DNA from: a bacterium
GTDB lineage: Bacteria > CAIJMQ01 > JAADFP01
DNA: 5,544 nt
Assembly: GCA_027021085.1 (NCBI GenBank)
Contig: JALUVB010000287.1
Span: 1 to 5,544, forward strand
Direction: 5' to 3'
Part shown: positions 1 through 4,742 of the stretch, piece by piece
How positions within the stretch are numbered: the first letter of the stretch is position 1
Layout of the letters: every line of letters begins with the position of its first letter
The notes under the pieces: model-generated
Told to the model about the DNA's origin: nothing
Databases searched by the model: none
What the model saw: only the letters and a program-made list of their open reading frames with translations
Made by a program: the position numbers and the translations under genes

Positions 1-2
1 GT

Positions 3-215
3 GGTTTCTTAAGAAAACATCGTGAAGTGATATTCGACCTTTCCCAGGCTAAAAAAGAAGTGCAGGGAGAAATCGAGTGGAGAAAAACCATACCTTCTTC
101 CCTGCCTATAGACTACCGAATCCCCCTCCTGCAAAGCCTCAAGGAAGAATTCCCTCCTGAATATGCAGAATACCTAAAAGACTACTTCAAGAGAATCGTG
201 GAAGAGGAAAAATGA
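3..215 (+). CDS. C-terminal part of an unidentified protein, cut by the left edge
   Basis: The reading frame is open from base 3 to the TGA at 213-215. A GTG at 27 could be a start, but no ribosome binding site precedes it and the frame continues to the edge, so this is most likely the tail of a longer gene. The roughly 70 visible residues are charged and helical, with no signal peptide or membrane segment. The end contains FPPEYAEYLKDYFKRIVEE. From memory, a 'PPEY...YF' ending occurs in proteins of MoxR/BatA/VWA-type loci, but this is too short to assign a family. The stop overlaps the next start as ATGA (212-215), so the two genes are almost certainly one operon with coupled translation, and the product probably works with the exported protein that follows. 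Function is not assigned. Confidence 0.6.
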   Translation, partial: GFLRKHREVIFDLSQAKKEVQGEIEWRKTIPSSLPIDYRIPLLQSLKEEFPPEYAEYLKDYFKRIVEEEK

Positions 216-2290
216 TACCAAAATTAACCTCAGATTTAATTTTAGTTCTAACTATAATTAAGAAGTACCTAAAAAATAATTCACAACTAATAGCAAAGAT
301 AAACCGAAATTGCTTTTTTATTTTGCTTACTTCTCTCTTAGCCTTCCCCCTATTTGCCCAGGATAACTGGTGGAATAAAAACTGGGAATGCAGGAGGAAA
401 GTAGCAATCCCCTCTCTTCTGGGGAAATGGGAGTATTACACCCGCACGGCGGCAGTATACTTTCCCAACGGCGGAAAAGTGAGAAAAAACGGAGAAGATA
501 TCCGGGTGATAAATGAAAAGGGCAAAGAAATACCTTCTAAAGTAATCTACTCCGTCCCTTATAGATATTCTCTGGTGGCTTTCCCCCTTAGAGACAATTC
601 TTCTACCTATTACATCTACTATGGGAATCCCCGGGCACCTGCACCCGGCTACTCCTGGAAACTCCAAGCCGGGCTTACCCTGGAAACCAGGAGAAAACCG
701 CCCGGGAGAGCAGACAACTGGAAGGAAATGGAAAGACTAATCTCCCGCAGTAAGATTGTTTACGGCAAAGGCTTCCGGACCCAAATCTTCGATGGGTATA
801 ACCCCTACGGCCCCTCGGATAATTATCTCAGTATTTACAGGGGATTCTTTTATGCTCCTGTCAACGGAAAATACGGCTTTGCCACTGTCTCAGATGATGC
901 CTCATTTCTTTTTATAGATAGCAAGCTGGTAGCTCAATGGCCTGGATTCCATGGGGCAGGAAGAGGAAGACGGGCAGAACACCGGGGGGAAATATACCTT
1001 AAAGCAGGGGTGCACCTGATTGAATACTACCATATGGAAGGAAGAGGTTCACAGGCCTGTGTGGCTGCCTGGCGGAAACCGGGAGACAGGGAATACAGGG
1101 TGATTAACGAAAGATATTTTCTCCCTGTGACTGTAGGAATATTGCAAGGATATGAAAAGAGAGACAATCCTTACCCGGCAGACTTCTACTACACACTGCT
1201 GGACAACCTGTACCCGGAAAAAGGAATTCTCACCCGGCTGAAATTTTCTTCCCCCTCCTCCGGCTTCTTAGAATGGGAACTGGACGACGGCATGAAAATG
1301 ACCGGGGTAAAGGAATTCACCCATGTTTACCTGGAATTCAAAAACTACCGGGTGAAATTAAAAAGAAAAGTGGATGTGGTGAAATTAAAAGACGGAAGAC
1401 AATTGGCAGGGTATATTGTCTCCTCCTCCGGGGAAAAAGTTGTGCTAAGGTTAGAAGGCGGGACAGTAGATATCAGCAGAAACGATATAGTGGAAATAAA
1501 AAGTTTCCAGGATAGCATGGAAAGAAAAATCGTACTGCGGGAACCGCTCCCCGGGAATGAAAAAACAGATATGGAAAACTACCTCAAGATAATTTCCCTT
1601 TATCCCCTCTCGGCCCTCTCCGAGAACCAGCTCCGGGTGCTTTTGAACTTTTATGAAAGCTTAAAAAAAGAAACCGAGGCAGCAAAGGTCATCTATTTCC
1701 TGGCAAAGAAGAGCAAGGGAAGTAAACGCTGGAATTATCTCCTCACCCTGGGGAATTTCTACCAGAAACAGGGAGATAATACAAAAGCACTTCTTACCTT
1801 CCAGAACCTGGCCAGGGAAGCAACCGGTAGGGAAAAATGCGAAGCTTTGCTCAAAACGGGGGAAATATTTTTGGAAAAGGGAGAGTTTGAAAAAGCAAAA
1901 GAAATCTTTACCGGTATAGAGAAAGAATATTCGGGAGAATGGAAAAGAAAGGCAAAACTCGGCCTGGGAGATATTTATTTCTACCAGGGAGAATTTGAAA
2001 AAGCAGAAAGCATCTATAAAAACTCCGCTAAAGAAAAACCAGGCCATCCGGAGGGTTACTACCTGCAAAGAGCCGAGTACTACTTAAAAACAAAAGACAG
2101 GGAACCCCTAAAATCCACCTTAAAAGAATGGGGAGACGAATATCCCCTTTCCAGGCTGAAATTTATTCCCTATTACCGGGGATGGGTTTACTGGCTGGCA
2201 AAGGACTACAGCAAAGCACAAAAGGAATGGAGACTCTTAAAAGAATATGGAAAGAGCCCATTACAGGGAAAAGTAAATAGTAAACAGTGA
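212..2290 (+). CDS. Exported multidomain protein: DUF2341-like, PA14-like, PKD-like and TPR repeats
   Basis: This 692-aa protein is probably periplasmic or surface-exposed. The start is fixed by the ATGA overlap and a GGAAGAGG site (200-207). No alternative start codon lies between it and the hydrophobic core, so the signal peptide has an unusually long, AT-rich N-region (about 33 aa) before the core at residues 34-48, with likely cleavage near LFAQ (47-50). Residues 53-145 look like DUF2341 (WWNKNW start, YYGNP at 136-140). Residues about 180-300 resemble PA14, a carbohydrate-binding beta barrel, with the SDDAS motif at 227-231. Residues 345-385 look PKD-like (WELDDG...HVY). Residues 387-432 form a small beta unit (VKLKDGRQLAG). 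TPR-like helical repeats run from about 508 to 685. The family knowledge suggests glycan or surface binding plus protein assembly; the actual role is unknown. The last five residues (VNSKQ) and the stop come from an intergenic heptamer repeat, so the native C-terminus may have been altered. Confidence 0.85.
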   Translation: MIPKLTSDLILVLTIIKKYLKNNSQLIAKINRNCFFILLTSLLAFPLFAQDNWWNKNWECRRKVAIPSLLGKWEYYTRTAAVYFPNGGKVRKNGEDIRVINEKGKEIPSKVIYSVPYRYSLVAFPLRDNSSTYYIYYGNPRAPAPGYSWKLQAGLTLETRRKPPGRADNWKEMERLISRSKIVYGKGFRTQIFDGYNPYGPSDNYLSIYRGFFYAPVNGKYGFATVSDDASFLFIDSKLVAQWPGFHGAGRGRRAEHRGEIYLKAGVHLIEYYHMEGRGSQACVAAWRKPGDREYRVINERYFLPVTVGILQGYEKRDNPYPADFYYTLLDNLYPEKGILTRLKFSSPSSGFLEWELDDGMKMTGVKEFTHVYLEFKNYRVKLKRKVDVVKLKDGRQLAGYIVSSSGEKVVLRLEGGTVDISRNDIVEIKSFQDSMERKIVLREPLPGNEKTDMENYLKIISLYPLSALSENQLRVLLNFYESLKKETEAAKVIYFLAKKSKGSKRWNYLLTLGNFYQKQGDNTKALLTFQNLAREATGREKCEALLKTGEIFLEKGEFEKAKEIFTGIEKEYSGEWKRKAKLGLGDIYFYQGEFEKAESIYKNSAKEKPGHPEGYYLQRAEYYLKTKDREPLKSTLKEWGDEYPLSRLKFIPYYRGWVYWLAKDYSKAQKEWRLLKEYGKSPLQGKVNSKQ

Positions 2291-2315
2291 ATAGTAAGCA
2301 GTGAATAGTGAATAG
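2273..2315 (+). repeat. Heptamer tandem repeat, cluster 1 (6 units)
   Basis: Six consecutive 7-bp units follow the pattern GTRAAYA: GTAAATA, GTAAACA, GTGAATA, GTAAGCA, GTGAATA, GTGAATA. The first units lie inside the 692-aa gene and provide its stop at 2288-2290. Similar heptamer tracts are common intergenic clutter in many uncultured bacterial genomes (recollection). Confidence 0.9.
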
Positions 2316-2319
2316 ATGG

Positions 2320-2389
2320 TTAGTACCCTAGTATCTTGGTAATCCTGGTTTCCTGCCCGCCTGTCATATCTGCGAAAGCAGGTATCCAG
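2320..2389 (+). repeat. 70-bp direct repeat, copy A, ending in a hairpin
   Basis: It aligns without gaps to 2457-2526, with about 10 differences by eye. Most of the differences are transitions. It begins with 8-9 bp GGTATCYT-like units and ends in the GTCAT-hairpin-ATCCAG element. Both copies follow a heptamer tract, so the duplicated object is heptamer tract plus this block. Confidence 0.85.
2363..2389 (+). repeat. GNRA-loop hairpin repeat, copy 1
   Basis: GTCAT, then the arm ATCTGC (2368-2373), loop GAAA, arm GCAGGT (2378-2383), then ATCCAG. The stem has 6 bp, including one T-G wobble. Flanks and loop type match the copies at 2500-2526 and, inverted, 3255-3281. There is no following T-tract, so it is not a typical Rho-independent terminator. 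Confidence 0.85.
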
Positions 2390-2392
2390 GAT

Positions 2393-2420
2393 TTTAGACC
2401 GTAGACTTTAGACTATAGAC
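2393..2420 (+). repeat. Second heptamer family, NNTAGAC x4
   Basis: Four exact 7-bp units: TTTAGAC, CGTAGAC, TTTAGAC, TATAGAC. It lies between the two 70-bp direct repeats. The unit differs from the GTRAAYA family but has the same 7-bp period. Confidence 0.85.
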
Positions 2421-2430
2421 TGGGGAAGCA

Positions 2431-2452
2431 GTAAACAGTGAACAGTGAATAG
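2431..2452 (+). repeat. Heptamer tandem repeat, cluster 2 (3 units)
   Basis: GTAAACA, GTGAACA, GTGAATA plus a closing G. A degenerate unit, GGAAGCA, precedes it at 2424-2430. It sits directly before copy B of the 70-bp repeat, in the same order as cluster 1 before copy A. Confidence 0.88.
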
Positions 2453-2456
2453 GGGT

Positions 2457-2526
2457 TTGGTATCCTGGTATCTTGGTAATCCTGGCTTCTTGGCCACCTG
2501 TCATGCCTGCGGAAGCAGGTATCCAG
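2457..2526 (+). repeat. 70-bp direct repeat, copy B, ending in a hairpin
   Basis: Second copy of the block at 2320-2389. Its tandem start is clearer: GGTATCCT, GGTATCTT, GGTAATCCT, GG. The hairpin at 2500-2526 reads GTCAT, GCCTGC, loop GGAA, GCAGGT, ATCCAG. Together with 2291-2430 it fills the gap after the PA14/TPR gene, and I see no gene in that gap. Confidence 0.85.
2500..2526 (+). repeat. GNRA-loop hairpin repeat, copy 2
   Basis: The arms 2505-2510 (GCCTGC) and 2515-2520 (GCAGGT) enclose a GGAA loop. The stem has six pairs, one of them a G-T wobble. Compared with copy 1 the arm changes keep pairing, and the loop stays GNRA. Confidence 0.85.
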
Positions 2527-2552
2527 TAAAGCAGTGAGTAGCGAGTAGTTAG
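2526..2552 (+). repeat. Heptamer tandem repeat, cluster 3 (degenerate)
   Basis: GTAAAGCA (8 bp), GTGAGTA, GCGAGTA, then a broken GTTAG. It starts on the last base of hairpin copy 2. Its G-rich units GTGAGTA and GCGAGTA reappear in cluster 4 inside the hicBA cassette, which links the two places. From 2553 to 2611 nothing is recognised beyond a C-rich run at 2567-2583. Confidence 0.75.
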
Positions 2553-2611
2553 GGGGGAATAGATTCCTGCCCGCCTGCCCCCTCGCCACTAGATTCATTA
2601 ATGTATAAACT

Positions 2612-2683
2612 GAATAACGGCAAAGCTAAGTTGCGCAGGTGAGAACCAACAGAATAGCGGTCAGGTGGAACGATTTGTTAGCG
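2612..2683 (-). other. Candidate attC recombination site 1, end of hicBA cassette
   Basis: Read on the - strand, the R'' core is CGCTAAC (2683-2677) and the R' core is GTTATTC (2618-2612); each has two mismatches to RYYYAAC/GTTRRRY. On the + strand, AAC (2616-2618) is followed after 6 nt by GCT, exactly as in the other three sites. The other arm has AAC-GATTT-GTT, like site 4. The hicA stop lies 2 bp from the core. The central stem is poor by eye, so this is the weakest of the four sites. It would be the last site of the array, with resident DNA to its left. Confidence 0.5.
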
Positions 2684-2684
2684 G

Positions 2685-2873
2685 CTACTTAATTGGTTTT
2701 ATCCCAAGGTCCTTGCATATTTTCTTAGCAAGAATATCTTTAATCTCAGAATGTCTTGGAATTGATGATCGTTTATTCAAAACCGGATTATGCCACCATG
2801 AATGCTTGCTACCTTCTCTCAATAATTCACATCCTTGAGCACGAAGATATTTTAAAAGAGCATTCCTTTTCAT
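2685..2873 (-). CDS. hicA: HicA family toxin (mRNA interferase)
   Basis: A 62-aa protein of the HicA mRNA-interferase family, which has a dsRBD-like fold and degrades mRNA, stopping translation in the cytoplasm. It matches the family along its full length: N-terminal MKRNALLKYLRAQGC, the glycine-histidine catalytic region REGSKHSWW with H24 at the position of the catalytic histidine, then SSIPRHSEI and C-terminal CKDLGIKP. The length is normal. It starts with ATG inside the hicB stop (ATGA, 2870-2873), so it is translationally coupled to its antitoxin. Its TAG stop (2685-2687) sits 1 bp from attC site 1, the usual tight packing of cassettes. No disruption is visible; it should be active unless HicB is present. 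Confidence 0.92.
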   Translation of the reverse strand: MKRNALLKYLRAQGCELLREGSKHSWWHNPVLNKRSSIPRHSEIKDILAKKICKDLGIKPIK

Positions 2874-3082
2874 ACAGCAATTTTTTCTTCCCTAAATCCA
2901 CTGCCAACCGCAGAGAGAGCTTCTTGGCGATTAAACTCTAAGGCTTCTTTTAAAGTAATTTTAAGAGTTTCCAATAATTCTTCATAGGTTTTCTCCTGAC
3001 AATTTACCCCTGGGACCTCTTCAATCCAGCCAATCCAGCAGTCATCTTCCTTTTTTATCACAGCGGTATATTCTTTATTCAT
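2870..3082 (-). CDS. hicB: HicB family antitoxin
   Basis: A 70-aa antitoxin that binds and blocks HicA. It shows the HicB partial RNase-H-like fold: YTAVIKKEDDCWIGWIEEVPGVNCQEKTYEELLETLKITLKEALE, with the typical 'PGV...T.EE' motif. It is the short form. No ribbon-helix-helix or HTH segment follows residue 50, so any autoregulation would have to come from an unrecognised surface or another protein. The ATG is preceded by a strong GGGAGGGAG site. It is the first gene of the operon, with a consensus promoter about 70 bp upstream, and overlaps hicA by 4 bp. The antitoxin-first order differs from the hicA-first order of many hicAB loci. Confidence 0.92.
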   Translation of the reverse strand: MNKEYTAVIKKEDDCWIGWIEEVPGVNCQEKTYEELLETLKITLKEALEFNRQEALSAVGSGFREEKIAV

Positions 3083-3149
3083 GGTACTCCCTCCCTTCTA
3101 AATAGTTATTACCTCTACCTTTTTTTATATCATTTCAACTATCATCTAA

Positions 3150-3178
3150 GTTATAAATTAAAAAAAGAGGGTTGTCAA
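3150..3178 (-). promoter_or_regulatory. Sigma70-like promoter of hicBA
   Basis: On the - strand: -35 TTGACA (3178-3173, perfect), 17-bp spacer (3172-3156) containing a T7 tract, -10 TATAAC (3155-3150, 5/6). The leader to the hicB start is about 60 nt and holds a spaced inverted pair ATAGTT/AACTAT that could bind a regulator (inference). Confidence 0.8.
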
Positions 3179-3208
3179 ATTTCTTCTGTAATTTTTGCTG
3201 AGCAGAAG

Positions 3209-3253
3209 GGAAACAGTGAACAGTAGCGAGTAGCGGGTAGTGAGTAGCGAGGG
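3209..3253 (+). repeat. Heptamer tandem repeat, cluster 4 (about 6 units)
   Basis: Units: GGAAACA, GTGAACA, a truncated GTA, GCGAGTA, GCGGGTA, GTGAGTA, GCGAGGG. It lies upstream of the hicBA promoter, inside the predicted cassette, and is followed immediately by the hairpin at 3255-3281, giving the same tract-then-hairpin order as at 2273-2526. Confidence 0.82.
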
Positions 3254-3254
3254 G

Positions 3255-3281
3255 ATGGATTCCCGCTTTCGCGGGAATGAC
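3255..3281. repeat. GNRA-loop hairpin repeat, copy 3 (inverted, GC-rich arms)
   Basis: ATTCCCGC (3259-3266), TTTC, GCGGGAAT (3271-3278): a perfect 8-bp stem. On the - strand it reads GTCAT-TCCCGC-GAAA-GCGGGA-ATCCA, the same flanks and loop type as copies 1 and 2 but with CCGC/GCGG replacing CTGC/GCAG. The form resembles the widespread 'attcccg...cgggaat' repeats such as Neisseria dRS3 (recollection). A half copy, GTCATGCCTGCG, lies at 3318-3329. Confidence 0.85.
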
Positions 3282-3344
3282 AAGAAAAAGTAGGAAAGAT
3301 AATCAACCAGCCTGCGCGTCATGCCTGCGTATGGGTTTTTCTGG

Positions 3345-3421
3345 GGTTAACGACCAAGCTCACCTGCTGGTATCGACGCCAAAAGGCGGCGGTACCAGTT
3401 TGCTGTATTGAATTGTTAGAT
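3345..3421 (-). other. Candidate attC recombination site 2, end of protease cassette
   Basis: On the - strand, R'' is ATCTAAC (3421-3415, perfect consensus) and R' is GTTAACC (3351-3345, one mismatch). On the + strand, AAC-GACCAA-GCTCA (3349-3362) matches site 3 exactly. The central stem pairs 3367-3380 with 3385-3398 (13 of 14, one A-G mismatch, loop AAAA). Its tip CGACGCC/GGCGGCG is identical to that of site 3. The extra T after GCTG (3406) is shared with sites 3 and 4, although the outer arms here pair poorly. The protease stop lies 1 bp beyond the core. Confidence 0.75.
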
Positions 3422-3422
3422 T

Positions 3423-3818
3423 TTATACTATTGAAAATACTTTATTAGGATAATCAATTTTTAAGGTGAAATTATTTAAAAAGCTTTTAACCCCCAATAA
3501 AGGAATATGCAAATTCGGCATGAAATCAACCAAAACATTTTCTGTTGAGAAACCAAACGCTCTTATGCAAACAGTATGGCTGTATGCTACAGTTGTACCA
3601 TTACCAGTCCTTATCCTTTTCTGATGGCCCGACTGTAGATTATGACCTAAAGGGTGGGCAAAAGATGCTGGTAGAGCACATTCATCTGCCCCAGTGTCGA
3701 TTAATGCATACACATTTATTTCCTTTTGATTCTCTGGATTTATTATCGTAACGGGAAGATAGGGACGTGCTACATCACCGGGGCGGGTTATAATAAAAGG
3801 ATAATTTTCAATCAACAT
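3423..3818 (-). CDS. Retropepsin-like aspartic protease (clan AA)
   Basis: A 131-aa protein with the single active-site motif of retroviral-type aspartic proteases: hydrophobic YALIDTGADECALP with D41 as catalytic aspartate. A flap-like GNGTTV follows, and near the C-terminus PLLGVKSFLNNFTLKIDY matches the family's 'LLG..FL..f.l.iDy' signature. One DTG per chain means it must dimerise to be active. There is no signal peptide or membrane segment, so it is cytoplasmic. It starts at ATG 3818, overlapping the preceding gene by 11 bp, with only a weak binding site, so translation is probably coupled. TAA at 3423-3425 abuts attC site 2. Neighbouring cassettes are all TA modules, so a toxin-like or quality-control role is inferred, not shown. 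Substrate unknown. Confidence 0.85.
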   Translation of the reverse strand: MLIENYPFIITRPGDVARPYLPVTIINPENQKEINVYALIDTGADECALPASFAHPLGHNLQSGHQKRIRTGNGTTVAYSHTVCIRAFGFSTENVLVDFMPNLHIPLLGVKSFLNNFTLKIDYPNKVFSIV

Positions 3819-4005
3819 AGTAAATGTGTACTACATCTTTATCGGGGACATAAAGGAGAAAGGGGTTCTGAATGCCCTTTTTTCTTGCCTCTTCTAATGC
3901 TTCAGCTGGGGTATCTCCAGCTCCAACAATGGTATTATCTTCGGCACTCTTTATTGCAACGTACTCACCATAATATTTGTCGGAATTAACTAATACTTTT
4001 TCCAT
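3808..4005 (-). CDS. DUF5678-like small protein, partner of the aspartic protease
   Basis: A 65-aa protein when started at ATG 4005. This start has GGAGGGG 7 nt upstream. A GTG at 4020 would add five residues (MEGKI) made from the binding site itself, and lies about where transcription should begin. The sequence YYGEYVAIKSAEDNTIVGAGDTPAEALEEARKKG, then NPFLLYVPDKD, fits my memory of the DUF5678 family: a short beta-hairpin with 'G.tp.eAleeA' helix and a 'P.l.yVP' strand. Function of the family is unknown. The gene is first in the cassette, overlaps the protease gene by 11 bp, and occupies the place an antitoxin holds in the neighbouring modules. It may bind, inhibit or present substrate to the protease (inference). 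Confidence 0.75.
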   Translation of the reverse strand: MEKVLVNSDKYYGEYVAIKSAEDNTIVGAGDTPAEALEEARKKGIQNPFLLYVPDKDVVHIYYVD

Positions 4006-4025
4006 AATTTTCCCCTCCACGTTTT

Positions 4026-4034
4026 AGTATACCA
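4026..4034 (-). promoter_or_regulatory. Extended -10 promoter of the protease cassette
   Basis: On the - strand TGG-TATACT: -10 TATACT (4031-4026, 5/6) with the extended TGn at 4034-4032. No good -35 is found at 16-18 bp. It lies within 50 bp of the attC site 3 core and sets a leader of about 15 nt before ATG 4005. Confidence 0.6.
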
Positions 4035-4066
4035 TAAGAAATCATTTTATTGCATTAGTTTTCTTA

Positions 4067-4142
4067 ATCTAACGACCAAGCTCAGCGACTGGGGCCGACG
4101 CCGCAGGCGGCGGTAGCCGTTCGCTGTAGCGCTTTGTTATCC
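4067..4142 (-). other. Candidate attC recombination site 3, end of vapBC cassette
   Basis: This is the best site. On the - strand, R' is GTTAGAT (4073-4067, perfect GTTRRRY) and R'' is GGATAAC (4142-4136, two mismatches). On the + strand, AAC (4071-4073), 6-nt spacer, GCT-CAGCGA (4080-4088) pairs with TCGCTG-T-AGC (4121-4130), 5-nt spacer, GTT (4136-4138). The unpaired T4127 is a single extra base in the L'' arm, as attC sites require. The tip is CGACGCC/GGCGGCG with loop GCA. The vapC stop TAA lies inside the R'' core. Confidence 0.8.
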
Positions 4143-4508
4143 CCTTTGAGATATATAATTAATACTCATTGCAGATGAGACCAGCCTCAATTTTTCATCC
4201 AGGGTCCAAATGGGTACATCTGTCAGAATAGCTGATGCAAGAAGATTCACATCAATATAGCCAAGCCCTTTACCCATCAATGCATTGCTTTCTATAAACT
4301 GTAGCACCTCATCATGCTCGGGTGATATAGCCATAGGAAGAGACTGAAGTAAAGAAAGTATTTCATCCCGGTTCTTTATGCTTCCACATGCAAGTTCACC
4401 AATGATAAAAGGATGACAAACTACCTCTCCTTTGTATAATAAATGCTCAAGATGCGGATTACCATCGCGAAGATGCGATACCCAGACAGATGTGTCAACA
4501 AGAACCAC
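4137..4508 (-). CDS. vapC: VapC family PIN-domain ribonuclease toxin
   Basis: A 123-aa PIN-domain Mg-dependent RNase. VapC toxins cut tRNA or rRNA and stop translation. The expected acidic residues are all present: D5 in VLVDTSVW, E38 in IGELACG, D86 in GYIDVNLLASA, and D104 in WTLDEKL. Length is normal and no frameshift is seen, so it looks active. The start is GTG at 4508, one base after the vapB stop (TAA-A-GTG), with GGGG about 9 nt upstream in the end of vapB; a start further inside would remove D5. The TAA stop (4139-4137) is part of the attC site 3 core, so the reading frame and the recombination site share bases. It forms an operon with vapB. Confidence 0.93.
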   Translation of the reverse strand: MVLVDTSVWVSHLRDGNPHLEHLLYKGEVVCHPFIIGELACGSIKNRDEILSLLQSLPMAISPEHDEVLQFIESNALMGKGLGYIDVNLLASAILTDVPIWTLDEKLRLVSSAMSINYISQRG

Positions 4509-4509
4509 T

Positions 4510-4707
4510 TTATTTATCCCCTACTCTTCTGCGAGGAATCATCTTTAATGCCTTTTCTGTCCCTCCAAGCTTGGCCAGTCTTTTACTGCTTTCTATAGCA
4601 ATCAAAGCTTCTAACCCAAGTTTTACCAAAGATGTTTTTCCCTTGACGCCAGTCAATTTTGATGCTTTTTTAAGCAGTTCGTCTTCAATATTTATTGTTG
4701 TTCTCAT
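4510..4707 (-). CDS. vapB: VapB family antitoxin
   Basis: A 65-aa antitoxin of the VapB type that matches RTTINIEDELLKKASKLTGVKGKTSLVKLGLEALI. The N-terminal beta strand plus two helices form a ribbon-helix-helix DNA-binding unit, and the basic C-terminal tail (about 45-65) would wrap VapC. The ATG has a strong AAGGAGGAG site. It leads the operon, 1 bp before vapC. A near-consensus promoter with a perfect 7-bp inverted repeat in its spacer lies directly upstream, a fitting operator for VapB-VapC autorepression (inference). Normal length, no damage seen. Confidence 0.92.
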   Translation of the reverse strand: MRTTINIEDELLKKASKLTGVKGKTSLVKLGLEALIAIESSKRLAKLGGTEKALKMIPRRRVGDK

Positions 4708-4742
4708 AATCTCCTCCTTATATACTCAAAATTATATGTATT

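Larger units (their letters stand above)
2618..3350 (-). mobile_element. Integron gene cassette carrying hicBA
   Basis: This is the interval between the predicted cut points (G/TT) of sites 2 and 1, 733 bp long and read leftward. It holds about 170 bp of repeat-rich leader, a promoter, hicB, hicA and its own attC. It is the last cassette before non-array DNA. A heptamer plus hairpin repeat lies inside it, which is unusual for a compact cassette. Confidence 0.6.
3351..4072 (-). mobile_element. Integron gene cassette carrying DUF5678-like gene and retropepsin-like protease
   Basis: The interval between the predicted cut points of sites 3 and 2, 722 bp, read leftward. It is compact: about 35 bp from the core to the -10 box, two overlapping genes, then attC directly after the stop. 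The layout is the same as the vapBC cassette next to it. Confidence 0.65.

Noticed and set aside
27-215. A complete 62-aa gene starting at GTG 27
   Set aside because: The frame stays open to the window edge and no binding site precedes the GTG, so a truncated longer gene is more likely.
350-667. - strand frame opposite the PA14/TPR gene, and a similar one at 1661-2068
   Set aside because: Both are fully antisense to a well-supported gene, of low complexity, with no family resemblance.
2363-2389. Hairpin as Rho-independent terminator of the PA14/TPR gene
   Set aside because: No T-tract follows, and the same hairpin recurs elsewhere as a dispersed repeat.
2273-2552. Repeats as a CRISPR array
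   Set aside because: Units are 7 bp tandem or hairpin elements without uniform spacers, and no cas gene is near.
2413-2598. 61-aa - strand reading frame containing YSLFTVYC
   Set aside because: It is a translation of the heptamer and hairpin repeats; such peptides are typical repeat artefacts, and no binding site precedes it.
3545-3989. + strand frames opposite the protease cassette
   Set aside because: They are shadows of two overlapping - strand genes with clear motifs.
3808-4020. GTG at 4020 as start of the DUF5678-like gene
   Set aside because: The added codons are the ribosome binding site for ATG 4005, and the -10 box position would put transcription start at about this GTG.
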